The translations under genes were made by a program, and so were the position numbers. Of a DNA stretch of 64,000 nt, positions 15,637 through 24,203 are shown in pieces. Source of the stretch: Streptomyces bottropensis ATCC 25435 (GTDB lineage: Bacteria; Actinomycetota; Actinomycetes; Streptomycetales; Streptomycetaceae). The stretch is taken from NCBI RefSeq assembly GCF_000383595.1, contig NZ_KB911581.1, positions 8,701,519-8,765,518 of the forward strand, in the 5' to 3' direction. How positions within the stretch are numbered: the first letter of the stretch is position 1; each line of letters opens with the position of its first letter. The notes under the pieces were generated by a model. The model worked only from the letters and a program-made list of their open reading frames with translations, did not search any database and was not told the DNA's origin.

Positions 15637-16866
15637 ATGGAAAACCAGAGCAACCTGTCCATCACCCTGATCACGATGGACCGCGCGGCGGCGTGCACCA
15701 TCTTCACCCGTTCGGACGGGAAGGAGGCCCGGCTTCCGTTGGACCCGTCCCCGTTCGATGACACGAGCGTCCTAGCCCGGCTCGACTTCACCCCGGCTTA
15801 CGGAGCGCTCCTCGCCACCACTCTGAGCGGCGATCAGGTCCTCTTTGAGATGCCGCTGGAAGGGGCCGACGATCAGCTGGCAAGACGGCTCGTCGTGTAC
15901 CTCGACCAGAACCAGTGGAGCCTGCTGAGCAACGCCGATCGCGGCGCAGAGAAGAGCAGCGAGGTGGACCGGGTCGCTGCCCGAAAGCTCAAGAAGTGGG
16001 TGGACCAACGCCGAATCGTCCTACCTGCCTCTGCCGGCCACTACTTCGAGACCGGCAAGCGGTTCAGCACGGACAAGCGCTACGACCTCGGACTAACGAT
16101 CTTGCAGTACAGCCGCGGCTGGCAGATGCGTGATCCGTTGCAGGTCCGGCGGAACGAGCTTCACGATGCCTTCTGCCACCGAATGGACCGGCCCGGCAGA
16201 GTACGCTCCGCCCCGGTCTTCACTCTCGCCCCGGACGCCCTATACGCCCCCACCCGGTGGGCTGGTATTGCCCAAACGCCAATGCCACAGAATCGCTTGG
16301 CTTTCCAAACCAAGGCGCTGCTCACTGCCTCCGTTTCCATTGATGCCATGCTCGACACCCAGCGGGTCGAGGAGGGACCGGACACCGGATGGATGGCGAC
16401 GAGCCAACGCTTCAGTGACTGGCTAGACGAACTGGATCAGAACTCACAGCAGAAGCGCAGGGCCATCGACCTCCATCTCGTCAAGGACCTGCAGCAGGAA
16501 TTGGCCGAAGAGGCGGCTGCGGCAGACGTTCCGCAGGAGTTGTTCCGCGAGTGGGGCGTCAAGGGATGGGTGCGCGCTATCGGAGGGGCTCCGGCCGTCG
16601 GCCTCTTCCGGGAAATGCTGCAGAGCCGACACCTCAACAAGGGCACAACGTGGCGACGGAATGATCTGACGGACATGGTCTACCTGTCCTGTGCAGCCGG
16701 GTACGCGGACTTCGTTGTCTGCGAAAAGCATATGCGCGACCCATTGCAGCGCGGCTTGAAGCGCATGGGACGCTCGGCACAGGTCTACCGTCGGCTTACC
16801 GACGCTGTAGCGGCCATCGAGGAGCTTCTGGAAGCGCCCCCCTCCCCTGTGGGCCCTGCGCAGTAG
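15637..16866 (+). CDS. Unknown cargo protein with PIN-nuclease-like acidic motifs
   Basis: This 409-residue protein has no family that I can name firmly. An acidic strand YLDQNQWSLL (D90) followed by helices, and a late NDLTDMVYLS-CAAGYADFVV pattern (D343, D346, D358, E363), resemble the separated metal-binding acids of PIN-like RNases. The middle part is helical and Gln-rich. If this is right, it would be an RNA-cleaving toxin or defence effector. It starts at ATG 15637, only 24 bp after the integrase stop, a usual place for cargo. No antitoxin partner is evident next to it. Base composition is lower in GC than the housekeeping genes, in keeping with recent transfer. Confidence 0.6.
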   Translation: MENQSNLSITLITMDRAAACTIFTRSDGKEARLPLDPSPFDDTSVLARLDFTPAYGALLATTLSGDQVLFEMPLEGADDQLARRLVVYLDQNQWSLLSNADRGAEKSSEVDRVAARKLKKWVDQRRIVLPASAGHYFETGKRFSTDKRYDLGLTILQYSRGWQMRDPLQVRRNELHDAFCHRMDRPGRVRSAPVFTLAPDALYAPTRWAGIAQTPMPQNRLAFQTKALLTASVSIDAMLDTQRVEEGPDTGWMATSQRFSDWLDELDQNSQQKRRAIDLHLVKDLQQELAEEAAAADVPQELFREWGVKGWVRAIGGAPAVGLFREMLQSRHLNKGTTWRRNDLTDMVYLSCAAGYADFVVCEKHMRDPLQRGLKRMGRSAQVYRRLTDAVAAIEELLEAPPSPVGPAQ

Positions 16867-17102
16867 CGCTGGCGGGTCCTATCTCCCCGACCTGCGCCGA
16901 TGGGTGGCTTACACGGTTCTAGTGTGGGACGGACACACGTCGACCGCCGCGTCCAGGAAGCTGCAACCGAGTGGAGCCGCTGGGCGCCCTCAAACACACA
17001 CGGATCTTCATCACTCCGCAGGCACCGACGAGGGCGCTTCGGCCACCAGGGCGGCCGCTGAGTGGCGCCTAACTGTCCTGTGGGCGCCACGCAAGGCAGG
17101 TC

Positions 17103-18128
17103 CTAGTCCAGGTTCGGCAGCTGACTGAATCCGCTGCAGGGGTGTAGGCATCGGTAGCAAGAAACGTCTCTCCCCGTCGGGTCTTCTCCCAAGCCGCGGC
17201 GGAGGACCTCTCGGCTCAACTCAATCTTGGTGAAGCGGGCCAGGGGATCTCTGGGCCGGGACACCAAACTCACTTCATGGAGCTGCAACTGGGACATGAC
17301 GGGCCGCGGAAAGGCGGAGACGGTCTCACCATCGGTGTGTGGACAGCTGAGCCTGCCGCAAACGTTGCACGCACCTTCAACGTCACGCCGCACGGTTATG
17401 TCGTATCGGGTATCGAGCAGGTGCGGACAGGAATCGATGTCTTGCTCGCACAAGGAACAATTGCGAGTCGCAGTGAAGCCAGCAGACATGCCCCATCTGC
17501 TGTGCATGAGCGAGACTCGGCATACGTCCCAGTAAATATCGTCGGAGTACTCGATGTTGCAGCCGAAGAGTCCGCCTACGAGGGCTGCGACGTGGTGAGC
17601 GTGTCGGTGAGCGAGTTCGGAAAGCTCGCTGTCCTCAAGGAAGTTGTAGGCGTCCACTGCACGGGCGAGCGAGGTGCGTGCCGCCGCTTCCAGGCCACTC
17701 CACGGGTCGGTGAGCTGGGACGTGTCGCGCGGCAGGTGCAGAGAACGCGCCATCGCCAGGTACTGGCGGTGGCCCCGCCCATCGGAGATGGGCTTACCGA
17801 TGGGCCATGGAGAGGACAGGGCGCGCGCCGCGATGTTGGCTCGCAGTTGGCGCCGGGCTTGCGACCACACGTGGATCAGGAAGTCCCGTTGTGCGCTCAT
17901 CGTCCACAGTCCGCGGCGGTGGATCTCCTGTGTCGTAGATGTCCAGGAGGGAAGGCGGGCCAGGGACAGGCCCCAGGCGAGGGAGATGCTGCGACAGCAC
18001 TGCCCGTACAGGCGCATGGATTCTCGCAGAGCTGTTACGCCGTCCTGGTGCATCATGGCCAGGCGCACAGGGCCTGATGCCGGGGGCAAAGGTACCCCGG
18101 TGCGAATGACGAGGCCGGAAACTCTCAT
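17103..18128 (-). CDS. Unknown cargo protein with three Cys/His clusters
   Basis: This 341-residue protein has an Arg/helix-rich N-terminal half without recognisable motif. Its C-terminal part has three probable zinc sites: C224/C227/C234/H236 (CSLC and CPHL), C254/C257/C262/H264 (CNVC and CPH) and C324/C327/C331 (CYRCLHPC). Between them is LHEVSLVSRPRDPLARF, which recalls a segment seen in phage capsid-maturation proteases; I regard that as a weak resemblance. The start ATG overlaps the stop of the upstream 189-residue gene (ATGA), so the two proteins are made together and probably function together. Function unknown; a defence or stress role is suggested only by its location in element cargo. 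Confidence 0.65.
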   Translation of the reverse strand: MRVSGLVIRTGVPLPPASGPVRLAMMHQDGVTALRESMRLYGQCCRSISLAWGLSLARLPSWTSTTQEIHRRGLWTMSAQRDFLIHVWSQARRQLRANIAARALSSPWPIGKPISDGRGHRQYLAMARSLHLPRDTSQLTDPWSGLEAAARTSLARAVDAYNFLEDSELSELAHRHAHHVAALVGGLFGCNIEYSDDIYWDVCRVSLMHSRWGMSAGFTATRNCSLCEQDIDSCPHLLDTRYDITVRRDVEGACNVCGRLSCPHTDGETVSAFPRPVMSQLQLHEVSLVSRPRDPLARFTKIELSREVLRRGLGEDPTGRDVSCYRCLHPCSGFSQLPNLD

Positions 18129-18694
18129 CCAGTGGTGTCCTCCGGAGTGGCATCGTGCGGGTCTGCTGGGGGAAGCTCGGCACGGGCCGGGTCGGACACG
18201 GCCGCTTGGATAAGGTTCTCGATGTCTGCCAGCCGGCTGGTGATCTCCAGACCCCGGATGACTGTTTCGTTCTCGGTCCGTACGATCTCAGCGATCTTGA
18301 CCGTCACACGCGCCTCATCGACCTCCTCATCAGGACAGCTGGGTCCCAGTGAGGAGCGTGCCCGCTGCCAGGCAGTCAGGATGATGCTTTTGACCAGATC
18401 GGTGGTGAGCGTGGTGGCCACAGCGATACCGACGGTGGCCACCACCTCAATGGCCCCGTACTCACTGAGATAGCGGCGGTCTTCTCGCGCGCACGCGAAG
18501 TCAATGTCAACGCCACGGTGTCGCAGCGTCTTGATCAAGCCCGCCACGTCGTCCCGATAGACGGCCATCCCGTCGATGCTTGAGTCCGGCAGCAGGAACA
18601 CGCGGCCACCCGTGGGGGCAGTCAGCACCGTCTCGGGCAGGTCTGCCGCTGAGATATCCCAGCGTGTCACAGCATCGGTGATCTCTTTGGCCAT
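18125..18694 (-). CDS. Unknown membrane-anchored cargo protein, partner of the Cys-cluster protein
   Basis: This 189-residue protein has an N-terminal alpha/beta part (GGRVFLLPDSSIDGMAVY), one hydrophobic segment at about 81-108 (AIEVVATVGIAVATTL, then VKSIILTAW), and an acidic helical tail. It could be a single-pass membrane protein. It is the first gene of a two-gene unit, coupled by an ATGA overlap to the zinc-cluster protein. I do not recognise the family. The arrangement of a small membrane protein plus a larger zinc-binding partner is common among effector systems, but that is only analogy. Confidence 0.6.
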   Translation of the reverse strand: MAKEITDAVTRWDISAADLPETVLTAPTGGRVFLLPDSSIDGMAVYRDDVAGLIKTLRHRGVDIDFACAREDRRYLSEYGAIEVVATVGIAVATTLTTDLVKSIILTAWQRARSSLGPSCPDEEVDEARVTVKIAEIVRTENETVIRGLEITSRLADIENLIQAAVSDPARAELPPADPHDATPEDTTG

Positions 18695-19027
18695 CAGCAG
18701 GAGCCCTCTCGTGCCTACGCGTTGTTCGCGTGCCCAGCCTAAAGCTGCGTGGGATCACGCTGTCCCCGCACGCAGTAATCCCTTCGGCTGCGGCCGATCC
18801 GTCGGCTACCGCGGCACGGGGGGGCGAGAGGCGCCTCGTCGCTGCGAAGCCTCTCAGACGAGCCCGCGAGGGATCGTGTCAGCACCACCAAACGTGCGGC
18901 CCTGATCGAACATCCGCTCACGCATCGCTCACGCACGAGCCGGAAAACGAAGCAGCGCCCGAGCTAGCCGAAGCCGACCCGGACGCTGCACCGCAGGTCA
19001 GAGGGGCTAACCCCCACCCGCGAACCG
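18695..19027. other. Gene-free end of the element next to tRNA-Lys
   Basis: No coding region is convincing in these 333 bp. The stretch should contain the promoter of the leftward cargo pair and the element side of the attachment site. Some imperfect GC-rich inverted repeats are visible around 18740-18775. Confidence 0.5.
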
Positions 19028-19100
19028 TAGGCCCTGTGGGACTCGAACCCACAACCAATGGATTAAAAGTCCACTGCTCTGCCAATTGAGCTAAGGGCCC
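19028..19100 (-). tRNA. tRNA-Lys (anticodon TTT)
   Basis: The cloverleaf is complete: acceptor stem GGGCCCT with AGGGCCT (one G-U pair), anticodon loop CTTTTAA giving TTT, and a TpsiC arm with GGTTCGAGTCC. CCA is not encoded. Its 3' end faces the mobile element, so it is the likely attachment site. Confidence 0.95.
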
Positions 19101-19280
19101 AGGCGATGTTGCCTCCCCGAGCATAGCCGGACGTGGCCGGGAGTCCGATCGGGTATCGGTGCCCCGGCCGCGTCGGAAGTCCGCAAAAAGGTCCGCCGCA
19201 GAACAGAACGGACGGAAGATCGCCGGAAGCGGGGCGAGTTGGCTGATGCCCGAGCCCCCTCGGTCAGGGCGGCCTCGTCC

Positions 19281-20840
19281 TCACCGCGCCACCTTCCGCG
19301 CCGCCTCCCGGGCCACGCTGCGCTCGTGCTCGGGGTTGAGGAACCAGTGGCGGGCGGATGCGGCCCACCAGATCGCGGCGAAGCCCAGTACCACCAGGAC
19401 GGCGACCGGCGCGTAGTTGAAGTTCTCCCAGGTGACCGGGGACAGCTGCGGAAGCATGAACAGCACGGTGATCGCGAGGACCCACACCACGGCGATGATC
19501 CCGATCACCCGGGACCAGCGCCCCAGGTGCCAGGGGCCGCGCTCGAAGGCGTCGCCCTTGCGCAGCCGCAGCAAGGTGGGAATGACGTAGGCGATGTAGA
19601 GGCCGATCACCGCGATCGAGGTGACGGCGGCGTAGGCGGTGACATTGATCAGGTACGGGAGGCCGAGCACCAGCGCGGCGCCCGCCGCCAGCCAGACGGC
19701 CGCCACGGGGGTGCGGGTGCGCGGGCTGACGGTGTGCCAGACGTGCGAGTACGGGAGCGCGCCGTCGCGGGAGAAGGCGTAGATCATGCGGCTGTTGGCG
19801 GTGACGGACGCCATACCGCAGAACAGCTGTGCGCCGATGATGACGAGGAGGAGCAGCTTGCCGCCGGTCGCGCCGAGCGCGTCGAGCAGGATCTGCGCGG
19901 GTGGCACCCCGGTCGCCGACTCGCGGGCGCCGTCGTAGGACTGGATGGCGAAGGTGAAGCCGAGGAGGAGGACGAAGCCTGCCACCCAGGACGTCCAGAT
20001 GGACTGGACGATGCCCTTGGGGCCGGCCGTCGACGCGTCGTGCGTCTCCTCGGTCATATGGGCGGAGGCGTCGTACCCGGTGAAGGTGTACTGCGCCATC
20101 AGCAGGCCCAGCAGCACCACGTACAGCCCGCTTCCCCAGCCCGTGTGGTTGACGAACTCCGTGAACACGAAGGACGCCGACTGATGGCTGTCGGGGACGA
20201 TGACGAGCGCGCCGACGATGACGGCCACGCCCACGACGTGCCACCACACGCTGATGCTGTTCAGCAGCCCGACGATGCCCACGCCGAAGGTGTTCAGCAG
20301 GCCGTGCAGCAACAGGATCGCGGCGAAGAGGAGGATCGTCCGGCCCGGGGTCACCTCGAAGCCGAACTCCAGGTTCAGATAAGCCGCCAGGAAGGACGCC
20401 GCGCCGAAGTCGATGCCGGCGGTCACGGCGACCTGGCCGAGCACGTTGAACCAGCCCGTGAACCACGCCCAGGCTGCCGCGCTGCGCTCCGGTGCCAGCC
20501 GATGGGCCCAGAAGTACAGCCCGGCGGAGGTCGGATAGGCCGAGCAGATCTCGGCCATGGCGAGGCCCACGAAGAGCGTCATCAGGCCGACCGCGACCCA
20601 GCCCCAGGTGATCACCGCGGGCCCGCCGGTGTTCATGCCGAAGAGGTAGAGCGTCATACAGCCGGACAGGACCGAGATGATCGTGAAGGAGACCGCGTAG
20701 TTGGAGAACGCGGACATACGGCGGGCGAGGACCTGTGTGTAGCCCAGCTGGGCCAGACGTTCCTCGTCGGACACCGAGACCGACACAGACTCCGGAGCCG
20801 AAGCCCCGGCTGCCCCACGGGCTATGTCGTCTTCTGTCAT
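19281..20840 (-). CDS. APC-family amino acid permease
   Basis: This 519-residue membrane transporter has about 12 hydrophobic segments. The amino acid-polyamine-organocation fold is shown by RRMSAFSNYAVSFTIISVLS near the N terminus, MAEICSAYPTSAGLYFWA in segment 2-3, and TFTGYDASAHMTEET, a motif of GABA/amino acid permeases such as GabP-like and choline-type members. It imports an amino acid or amine by proton symport; the substrate is not determined. The start ATG 20838-20840 was chosen because it precedes the acidic N-terminal tail; upstream frame is shadow. It is convergent with nothing and is separated from the helicase gene upstream by a strong terminator. Confidence 0.9.
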   Translation of the reverse strand: MTEDDIARGAAGASAPESVSVSVSDEERLAQLGYTQVLARRMSAFSNYAVSFTIISVLSGCMTLYLFGMNTGGPAVITWGWVAVGLMTLFVGLAMAEICSAYPTSAGLYFWAHRLAPERSAAAWAWFTGWFNVLGQVAVTAGIDFGAASFLAAYLNLEFGFEVTPGRTILLFAAILLLHGLLNTFGVGIVGLLNSISVWWHVVGVAVIVGALVIVPDSHQSASFVFTEFVNHTGWGSGLYVVLLGLLMAQYTFTGYDASAHMTEETHDASTAGPKGIVQSIWTSWVAGFVLLLGFTFAIQSYDGARESATGVPPAQILLDALGATGGKLLLLVIIGAQLFCGMASVTANSRMIYAFSRDGALPYSHVWHTVSPRTRTPVAAVWLAAGAALVLGLPYLINVTAYAAVTSIAVIGLYIAYVIPTLLRLRKGDAFERGPWHLGRWSRVIGIIAVVWVLAITVLFMLPQLSPVTWENFNYAPVAVLVVLGFAAIWWAASARHWFLNPEHERSVAREAARKVAR

Positions 20841-20941
20841 GCCCCCAGCAATTCCCTCTCCGGGGACATGACATGCGCCACGCCGTGGCCGAAAATCGGC
20901 GGGAACCGATCGATGCGAGATCGAACCTGACCGAACACGCA

Positions 20942-20979
20942 CGAAGGGCCCGTACGACCGGAGTCGTACGGGCCCTTCG
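20942..20979. terminator. Bidirectional-type hairpin terminator after the DEAD-box helicase gene
   Basis: Arms CGAAGGGCCCGTACGAC (20942-20958) and its exact complement (20963-20979) form a 17-bp stem with a CGGA loop, downstream of the helicase gene and upstream of the permease. Confidence 0.85.
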
Positions 20980-21031
20980 AGGTGTGAGTCGGCGTCAGCC
21001 ACCGGCCTCAGCGAGTGGGATCAGCCACCGA

Positions 21032-23239
21032 TCAGCCGTTGCGCTTCCAGCGCGGCTTGTCGTCGCGGCGGCCGAAGGACGCACCCGAGCCGGAGCCCGT
21101 GCCGCGGTGGTCGTCGCGACGGCCCTGCGGGCGGTCGTGACCGCCGGCGCGGAAACCGCCGCCGGTGGGGCGGTCGCCCTGGCGGTCACGGTTGAAGGGA
21201 CGGTCGCTGCCCCGGTGACCGGTGGACGGGCGGTCGTCGCGGCGGAAGCCGCCACGGTCGCCACCGTCACGACGGTCGTCCCGGCGGAAGCCACCGCCCG
21301 AGGGGCGCTCGTCACGACGCTCGAAGGAGCGGCCACCACGGTCGTTGTCACGGTTGAACCCACCGGACGGGCGGTCGTCGCGGCGGAAGCCGCCACGGTC
21401 GCCACCGTCACGACGGTCGTCCCGGCGGAAGCCACCGCCCGAGGGGCGCTCGTCACGACGCTCGAAGGAGCGGCCACCACGGTCGTTGTCACGGTTGAAC
21501 CCACCGGACGGGCGGTCGTCGCGGCGGAAGCCGCCACGGTCGCCACCGTCACGACGGTCGTCCCGGCGGAAGCCACCGCCCGAGGGGCGCTCGTCACGAC
21601 GCTCGAAGGAGCGGCCACCACGGTCGTAGTCACGGTTGAACCCACCGGACGGACGCTCGTCCCGACGCTCGCGGCGCTCGTAGTTGCCCCGCTCGTCACG
21701 GCGCGGACGCTCCTCGCGTGCCTGCGCCGCAGCGGCGGCCGTCGCCTCGGCGGCGGCCTCCTCGACGACGACTGCGGCAACGGCCTCGGCCACCGCGGCC
21801 ACGGCCGCCTCCGGGTCCTCGCCCCGCTCGCGCGCGGCACGCGCGGTCAGCCGGTCGGCCTCCTCGCGCAGTTCGTTGGCACGACGTGTGGCGCGCTCCA
21901 GCTCCTTGGTGAGCTGCGAGACCTCACGCTCGGCCTGCTGCGCGGCGTTGCCCGCGGACTCGGCCTGGACCTCGGTCATCGACCGGGCGCCGGTGATGTC
22001 GGCGACCTCGGTGTCGAAGGCCGTACCGCCCTGGATGATGTGGCGCGAGGCGTCGACGCCCGCGTCCTCCATCAGGCGGAAGATCTGGCGGCGCTGGTGC
22101 GGCAGGGACAGGGACACGACCGTGCCGCTGCGGCCCGCGCGGGCCGTACGGCCGGAGCGGTGCAGGTAGTCCTTGTGGTCACCGGCCGGGTCCACGTTGA
22201 GGACCAGGTCGATGCCGTCGACGTGGATACCGCGGGCGGCCACGTCGGTCGCGACGAGCGCGTTGACGTAGCCCTTCTTGAAGTCCTCGAGCACACGGGT
22301 ACGCGCGCCCTGCGTCATACCGCCGTGGAGCGCGTCGGCCTTCACACCGGAGTCGCAGAGCTGCTCGGCGATGCGGTCGGCGCCCAGCTGGGTGCGGACG
22401 AAGATGATCGTGCGGCCCTTGCGGGAGGCGATCGCGGCGGTGACCGGCGCCTTGTCCTTGGGCTTCACGATCAGGATGTGGTGCGACATGGTCGTGACGT
22501 TGCCCTGGGCGCTGTCGACCTCGTGCGTGACGGGGTTGCTCAGGTAGCGCTTGACCAGCGTGGAGATCTCGTTCTCCATCGTGGCCGAGAACAGCATGCG
22601 CTGGCCGCCGCCCGGGATCTGGTCGAGCAGCTCGGTGACCTCGGGCAGGAAGCCCAGGTCGGACATCTGGTCGGCCTCGTCGAGCACGGCGACCTGGACG
22701 TTCTCCAGGGAGCAGGCGCCACGGTTGATGAGGTCGCGCAGCCGGCCCGGGGTCGCGACGAGGACGTCGACGCCGCGCTCCAGGGCGTAGATCTGGTTGC
22801 CCATCGACGTACCGCCGCAGACGACCTTCATCTTCATGCCGAGGACGTCGCCGTACGGCTGGAGGGCGTCCGCGACCTGCATCGCGAGCTCACGGGTCGG
22901 CGTGAGGATGATGCCGCGGGGCTTCTTCTTCTCGGTGTGACCGCCGGACAGCTGTGCGAGCAGCGGCAGACCGAACGACAGCGTCTTGCCGGAACCGGTG
23001 CGGCCGCGGCCGAGGATGTCCTTGCCGGCCAGGGCGTCCGGGATGGTCGCGGCCTGGATCGGGAAGGGGGTGGTCACGCCGTTCTGCGCGAGCTTGCGCA
23101 CGACGCCCTCAGGGAGACCGAGAGTCGCGAAGGTGACCTCGGGAGCGGCCTCGGCGGAGGCGTTCTCGATGTTCTCGACGACCTCTGCGTCCGCGCCGTT
23201 CTCGGGCACGACAACGTGATCAGTACTGGAAATGGACAT
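21032..23239 (-). CDS. DEAD-box ATP-dependent RNA helicase with RGG-like repeat tail
   Basis: This 735-residue protein has the full DEAD-box core in residues 30-420: Q motif region (TTPFPIQAATIPDAL), Walker A GRTGSGKT, VLDEADQMSDLGF, SAT (LFSATME) and motif VI HRSGRTARAGRSG. A coiled coil with many Glu/Arg/Ala follows. The last 230 residues are Arg/Gly/Asp-rich, with a 47-residue unit repeated three times. Such tails bind RNA and can drive phase separation; the core unwinds structured RNA, probably in ribosome assembly or cold adaptation. Start ATG 23237-23239 is preceded by CCGGAAGG. The gene is monocistronic by its terminator. Confidence 0.93.
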   Translation of the reverse strand: MSISSTDHVVVPENGADAEVVENIENASAEAAPEVTFATLGLPEGVVRKLAQNGVTTPFPIQAATIPDALAGKDILGRGRTGSGKTLSFGLPLLAQLSGGHTEKKKPRGIILTPTRELAMQVADALQPYGDVLGMKMKVVCGGTSMGNQIYALERGVDVLVATPGRLRDLINRGACSLENVQVAVLDEADQMSDLGFLPEVTELLDQIPGGGQRMLFSATMENEISTLVKRYLSNPVTHEVDSAQGNVTTMSHHILIVKPKDKAPVTAAIASRKGRTIIFVRTQLGADRIAEQLCDSGVKADALHGGMTQGARTRVLEDFKKGYVNALVATDVAARGIHVDGIDLVLNVDPAGDHKDYLHRSGRTARAGRSGTVVSLSLPHQRRQIFRLMEDAGVDASRHIIQGGTAFDTEVADITGARSMTEVQAESAGNAAQQAEREVSQLTKELERATRRANELREEADRLTARAARERGEDPEAAVAAVAEAVAAVVVEEAAAEATAAAAAQAREERPRRDERGNYERRERRDERPSGGFNRDYDRGGRSFERRDERPSGGGFRRDDRRDGGDRGGFRRDDRPSGGFNRDNDRGGRSFERRDERPSGGGFRRDDRRDGGDRGGFRRDDRPSGGFNRDNDRGGRSFERRDERPSGGGFRRDDRRDGGDRGGFRRDDRPSTGHRGSDRPFNRDRQGDRPTGGGFRAGGHDRPQGRRDDHRGTGSGSGASFGRRDDKPRWKRNG
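21225..21647 (-). repeat. Three near-identical 141-bp tandem repeats inside the helicase gene
   Basis: A 141-bp unit starts at about 21225, 21366 and 21507, nearly identical at DNA level and encoding a 47-residue Arg/Gly/Asp-rich unit (motifs such as RRDDRPSGGF and RRDERPSGGG). The near-perfect DNA identity points to recent expansion by slippage or unequal crossing over. Confidence 0.9.
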
Positions 23240-23515
23240 GCGTATGCGAAACCTTCCGGAGTCTCGTCGGCACGCGCCCGTCAACTCCGTGATTCGCACA
23301 CGACCGCCTCTATGCGGTCAGCCACGGCAAGGGAGAGTACGCGCCACACGGCGCGCTCTGTGATGGCGCCGGGCAATGGGGCAATGGGATCAAACGATCT
23401 GCCACCATACGCACCCGCAACCCCTCAAGGCAAACCCAGCGGATATCCGCAGGTCCGGGCCCGACGTTTTCGGGCGGAGGTGAGGGCCGACGTCAAGCGG
23501 CGGCAGAAATCCCAT

Positions 23516-23571
23516 CGTACAGCATGCGTGGGGCGGCTCGTACAGCATGCTGTGCTGCCCGCCCAGCATGC
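23516..23571. repeat. GCATGC repeats in the gap between lipoprotein and helicase genes
   Basis: The 343-bp gap 23240-23582 has no gene. It contains CGTACAGCATGC at 23516-23527 and 23539-23550 and CAGCATGC at 23564-23571. The middle copy forms a perfect 12-bp palindrome, ACAGCATGCTGT (23542-23553). The right part of the gap is the helicase 5' region. The repeats could be an operator array or a structured terminator of the lipoprotein-side transcripts. Confidence 0.5.
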
Positions 23572-23582
23572 GCGGGGCGGCG

Positions 23583-24107
23583 CTACGCCGCGTCGCCCGC
23601 CTCCGGCGCCGGCTCCCGCTCCATGAGCTGCGCGCCCTGCTCGTGCGCGGACGACGACGGCTCGGCCGAGGGCTCGGGCACGGGCGAGGGCGACTCCGGC
23701 GGCTCGGTCGGCTCGGGCTCGGGCTCCACGACCGGCGGCGGGGACGGCTCGCCCTTCGTCGGCTCGGGCTTCCGCGGCCCCTCGCCCTTCCCTTCGCCCT
23801 TGCCTCCCTCGGGCGGCTTCGCCCTCCCGGACGGCTCGGCCGTCCGGGAAGCCGACGCGGACGCGGAAGGGGACCCGGACGCGGAAGGGCCGGGCGAGGC
23901 GGAGCCGTGCCGCTTCCCCCGCCCGGCCTGGTACCCCGTACCGCCGCCGCCCGTCCACGCGGAGCCCCCGTCCGGCCTCTCGCCGCCCCGCTGCCCCGCG
24001 GACGGCCCGGGCCTCGGCCCGTCGTCCCCCACGCTCATACAGCCGGCGGCCGCCGCTACGGCCATGACCGTGGCGGCCAGACGGACAGGTACGTTCAAGG
24101 CGCGCAC
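23583..24107 (-). CDS. Small Pro/Glu/Ser-rich lipoprotein
   Basis: This 174-residue protein has an N-terminal lipoprotein signal (VRLAATVMAVAAAAGC, lipid Cys at 23). The rest is low complexity, rich in Pro, Glu, Gly and Ser, and has no recognisable domain. It is probably a surface-anchored spacer-like protein of unknown job. The start GTG 24105-24107 has GGAGG 8 nt upstream. It lies downstream of the metallopeptidase gene in the same direction. Confidence 0.7.
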   Translation of the reverse strand: MRALNVPVRLAATVMAVAAAAGCMSVGDDGPRPGPSAGQRGGERPDGGSAWTGGGGTGYQAGRGKRHGSASPGPSASGSPSASASASRTAEPSGRAKPPEGGKGEGKGEGPRKPEPTKGEPSPPPVVEPEPEPTEPPESPSPVPEPSAEPSSSAHEQGAQLMEREPAPEAGDAA

Positions 24108-24203
24108 GGCGGCCACCTCCGAGGGGGGCGTGAAGGAGAGTCCCCCTGCCCAACTCCCGCCGCCCACAAGAGGACACGCGCCGCCCGGCGCCCGCGCCGG
24201 CCC

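Larger units (their letters stand above)
1..19027. mobile_element. Integrative mobilizable element, right-hand part (left end outside window)
   Basis: The stretch holds a tyrosine integrase, excisionase and XRE repressor (13.0-15.6 kb), a DUF3631 ATPase, a DUF2637 membrane protein, MobC and a relaxase (8.0-12.9 kb), and cargo on both sides. It ends at the 3' end of tRNA-Lys (19028-19100), a typical integration target, and ordinary Streptomyces housekeeping genes begin just beyond. The other attachment site, which should be a copy of the tRNA 3' end, was not seen inside the window, so the left boundary is probably upstream of position 1. No FtsK/TraB-type DNA pump is visible, so the visible part is better described as mobilizable than self-conjugative. 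It is an inference that the 1-6 kb operon belongs to the element, based on its direct abutment with the mobilization genes. Confidence 0.7.

Noticed and set aside
21225..21647. CRISPR array
   Set aside because: Units of 141 bp are contiguous, in frame and coding, with no spacers.
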